Below, piece by piece: positions 14,299 to 16,058 of a DNA stretch of 16,058 nucleotides (position 1 is the first letter of the stretch; the number at the start of each line of letters is the position of its first letter). The stretch spans positions 1-16,058 of the forward strand of contig JAEZYN010000103.1 in the NCBI GenBank assembly GCA_023419095.1. The letters are read 5' to 3'. The notes beneath the pieces are model-generated. The model did not search any database, was not told where the DNA came from, and worked only from the letters and a program-made list of their open reading frames with translations. Made by a program: the position numbers and the translations under genes. The DNA comes from Bacteroidota bacterium. Its GTDB lineage: Bacteria; Bacteroidota; Bacteroidia; Flavobacteriales; Weeksellaceae.

Positions 14299-15612
14299 TT
14301 ATTTTTTTTCAGGTAAATAATTGATAACAACTCTTTGGTTGGGGTTCAGATATTTTTTTGCAGCATTCATCAGATCCTGACGCGAAACCGAACGGTAAAC
14401 ATCCAATTCTTTGTTGATAAGATTCGTGTCACCTTTCAAAACGTAATTTGTCGCGAGCGAAGATGCAATCCCCTGTATTGATGAATTGGCATTTACAAAC
14501 TGATTTTCGTACTGATTCTGAAGCTTTTGGTAATCTTCTTCCGAAATTAAAGTAGACTGAAGTTTTTTAATTTCTGCATCAATGTCTTTTTGAAGTGTGT
14601 CTTTAGCTGTAGCTCCCATTGGAATCGCGAAAAACGCGAAAATACCTGCATCCTCCAGACCCATATTGAAAGCCTGAACCTGAAGGGCTTTTTTCTCTTC
14701 GTCAACCAGTTTTTTATAAAGAACAGATGATTTTCCGCTGCTTAAGTAAGACGACAGCATATCCAGCGTGTAGGCGTCCTTTTCTTTGTTTGAAGGTGTT
14801 CTGTAGGCAAAAACATAGGCCGGAAGCTGAATGTTTTTGTCGGTAACAGTCACTTCTTTTTCTTTCGTAATCGGTTCATCTTTCGGGAAATTCTTCGGAT
14901 AAACCGTACCTTTTGGTATGTCTGCGTAATATTCGTTAATCCATTTTTTGGTCTGTTCCGGATTGATGTCGCCTGCTACAACCAGTGTTGCGTTATTTGG
15001 AACGTAATATTTTTTATAGAAATCCTGGAATTCCGAAAGGGTTGCCGCGTTCAGGTCATCCATAGAACCAATGGTTGACCAGTGATACGGATGTTTAGTG
15101 AACAGGTTATTCTGAACCGCTGTGAACAGGTTTCCGTAAGGTTGATTGTCCATTCTGAGGCGTTTTTCTTCCTTCACTACTTCGCGTTGGGTATCGACAC
15201 CAATTTGATTTACTGTGCCGCTTTTCAGTCTTTCACTTTCCATCCAGAGGCCAAGCTGTTCATTATTTGACGGGAAAGTTTCGTAATAGTAGGTGCGGTC
15301 ATTTGTCGTATTGGCGTTGTTCGTGCCGCCATTTGAAGAGACGATTTTGAACCATTCGCCGCGTTTGATGTTTTTGGTTCCCTCAAACAGCAGGTGTTCG
15401 AAGAAATGTGCCATTCCGGTTCTACCTACGGCTTCGTCTTTAGCGCCCACATGATACATTACGCCTGTCGTAACTACGGGTGCCGTGTTGTCCTGGTGCA
15501 GAATCACATGCAGCCCGTTGGGCAGGTCGTACTCTTCGAATTTAATTTGCTGCGCGTGCACGGCCATTCCGAGAAAGGCAACAGCGGCAGCAGTGAGAAG
15601 TCTTTTTTTCAT
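14299..15612 (-). CDS. Catalytic M16 zinc metallopeptidase subunit
   Basis: A 437-residue exported peptidase (signal peptide MKKRLLTAAAVAFLGMAVHAQ). The inverted zinc motif is present as H69-F-F-E72-H73 (AHFFEHLLFEGT), and the third ligand is in REVVKEEKR (E148 or E149), about 75 residues later as usual for M16. The second M16 module lacks the R/Y pair: by alignment R and Y become V303 and L310 (KLVDEEKKALQ). It should therefore depend on the next gene product, which keeps R/Y, to bind peptide. The expected role is degradation of peptides in the periplasm, with a possible part in processing exported proteins. It is the first gene of a two-gene operon that ends at the terminator at 12197-12223. 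Confidence 0.94.
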   Translation of the reverse strand: MKKRLLTAAAVAFLGMAVHAQQIKFEEYDLPNGLHVILHQDNTAPVVTTGVMYHVGAKDEAVGRTGMAHFFEHLLFEGTKNIKRGEWFKIVSSNGGTNNANTTNDRTYYYETFPSNNEQLGLWMESERLKSGTVNQIGVDTQREVVKEEKRLRMDNQPYGNLFTAVQNNLFTKHPYHWSTIGSMDDLNAATLSEFQDFYKKYYVPNNATLVVAGDINPEQTKKWINEYYADIPKGTVYPKNFPKDEPITKEKEVTVTDKNIQLPAYVFAYRTPSNKEKDAYTLDMLSSYLSSGKSSVLYKKLVDEEKKALQVQAFNMGLEDAGIFAFFAIPMGATAKDTLQKDIDAEIKKLQSTLISEEDYQKLQNQYENQFVNANSSIQGIASSLATNYVLKGDTNLINKELDVYRSVSRQDLMNAAKKYLNPNQRVVINYLPEKK

Positions 15613-15652
15613 AAACTGTACATATTTTAAATATTGGTAGATGTTCTTTCGC

Positions 15653-15660
15653 TAAAGTTA
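15653..15660 (-). promoter_or_regulatory. Possible -7 element of the M16 operon
   Basis: The minus strand reads TAACTTTA, seven of eight matches including the spacer positions of TAnnTTTG, 41 bases before the ATG at 15612. No -33 element at the right distance is clear. Confidence 0.3.
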
Positions 15661-15720
15661 CACAATCCGCGCAGTTACGGGCGTTTTTCTTTAATTGATA
15701 CGGAACATCTTAACATAAAG

Positions 15721-15749
15721 TTGGGTCTCGATATATTTCCGTATCTTTG
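15721..15749 (+). promoter_or_regulatory. Bacteroidota promoter for the cold-shock-like gene
   Basis: TTG at 15721-15723 and TATCTTTG at 15742-15749 are separated by 18 bp, a full -33/-7 match. Transcription would start near 15755, well ahead of the ATG at 15941. It is the best-formed promoter in the window. Confidence 0.6.
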
Positions 15750-15754
15750 TAGTC

Positions 15755-15940
15755 AGATCAGAAGTTCTGCAACTACCTGTTTTCAATTAGACCGATTTAC
15801 CGGTTTCCACCTTACTTTCTCAGCTTTACTATTTGCAGACTTTTTTCTGGCAAAATTTTCGTAAATTTAAAACTGCGTTGTTCAAATTCGAATTTTCGGC
15901 GCAATTCATCAGATAAAACTTTTAAATACTTATATAATTT
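15755..15940 (+). promoter_or_regulatory. Long 5' leader, possible thermoresponsive RNA
   Basis: About 186 nt of predicted transcript precede the start codon, much longer than the 10-30 nt leaders predicted elsewhere in the window. It contains the 12-bp palindrome AAATTCGAATTT (15884-15895) and a very AU-rich last 40 nt. An open frame of 76 codons crosses the first part (ATG at 15634), but it starts before the promoter and looks unlike a protein. Long structured leaders are well known for cspA-type mRNAs; that this is one is an inference. No other gene is seen between 15613 and 15940. Confidence 0.4.
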
Positions 15941-16058
15941 ATGGCAGATTCTTTTTCAAAAAAAGAAAACTTTAAGAAAAAACAACAGAAACTAAAGGAG
16001 AAATCGGCAAAACGCGAAGAGCGCAAAACCAATAACAACAAAGGTAAAAGCCTGGATG
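15941..16058 (+). CDS. Probable cold-shock-domain protein, N-terminal fragment
   Basis: Only the first 39 codons are in the window. The visible part is extremely basic and lysine-rich (KKENFKKKQQKLKEKSAKREERK), likely a single charged helix, and ends in NNNKGKSLD. In Bacteroidota such a lysine-rich start commonly precedes a cold-shock (CspA) beta-barrel in proteins of about 150 residues; the assignment rests on that recollection, as the domain itself is beyond the edge. The strong promoter and unusually long leader fit a cold-shock gene. Other basic RNA-binding proteins are possible. The start follows ATATAATTT without a Shine-Dalgarno sequence. Confidence 0.6.
   Translation, partial: MADSFSKKENFKKKQQKLKEKSAKREERKTNNNKGKSLD

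Noticed and set aside
13781..14320. Plus-strand open frame of 179 codons opposite the M16 gene
   Set aside because: It covers the conserved N-terminal module of the non-catalytic M16 subunit in antisense and resembles no protein.
15634..15864. Open frame of 76 codons upstream of the cold-shock-like gene
   Set aside because: It starts before the predicted promoter at 15721-15749, has no domain-like sequence, and covers a probable promoter and leader.

Overview
The window looks like a piece of chromosome from a flavobacterium (phylum Bacteroidota), most like the Chryseobacterium/Kaistella group of the Weeksellaceae. This is inferred from three things. First, families typical of that group are present (a DUF5916-like protein, DUF4256, a ferredoxin reductase/adrenodoxin-type ferredoxin pair, and periplasmic M16 peptidases). 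Second, genes lack Shine-Dalgarno sequences. Third, many genes are preceded by the Bacteroidota -7 element TAnnTTTG. No tRNA, rRNA, CRISPR array, insertion sequence or phage gene was seen. Most of the window is ordinary chromosomal content.

Layout. 1-1031: the 5' end of a secreted DUF5916-like protein, and a secreted DUF3108-like protein, both on the minus strand and separated by a terminator. 1138-2637 (plus): a TrxR-fold ferredoxin-NADP reductase followed by a [2Fe-2S] ferredoxin, probably a redox pair; the ferredoxin has short degenerate repeats on both sides. 2758-6684 (minus): DUF4256, a VOC-family metalloprotein, the dipeptidase PepD, a CxC-containing lipoprotein and a LURP-one-like protein. 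6723-9083 (plus): recR, then two overlapping family-2 glycosyltransferases, ending in a bidirectional terminator shared with secG, which lies on the minus strand. 9589-11835 (plus): a soluble three-PAS histidine kinase and a receiver-only response regulator, with a perfect inverted repeat just ahead of the kinase. 11855-15612 (minus): an unknown 84-residue protein and a two-gene M16 operon. 15721-16058 (plus): a strong promoter, a leader of about 186 nt, and the N-terminus of what is probably a cold-shock-domain protein.

The most informative system is the M16 pair. The upstream gene keeps the zinc motif HxxEH but has lost the arginine/tyrosine substrate-binding pair. The downstream gene has lost HxxEH completely but keeps R and Y, and it also carries an extra C-terminal domain of about 200 residues. 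This is the division of labour expected of an obligate heterodimeric periplasmic peptidase. Next in interest are the candidate operator of the two-component system, the long leader of the cold-shock-like gene, the very short or absent leader predicted for recR, and the two unlike short repeats around the ferredoxin gene.
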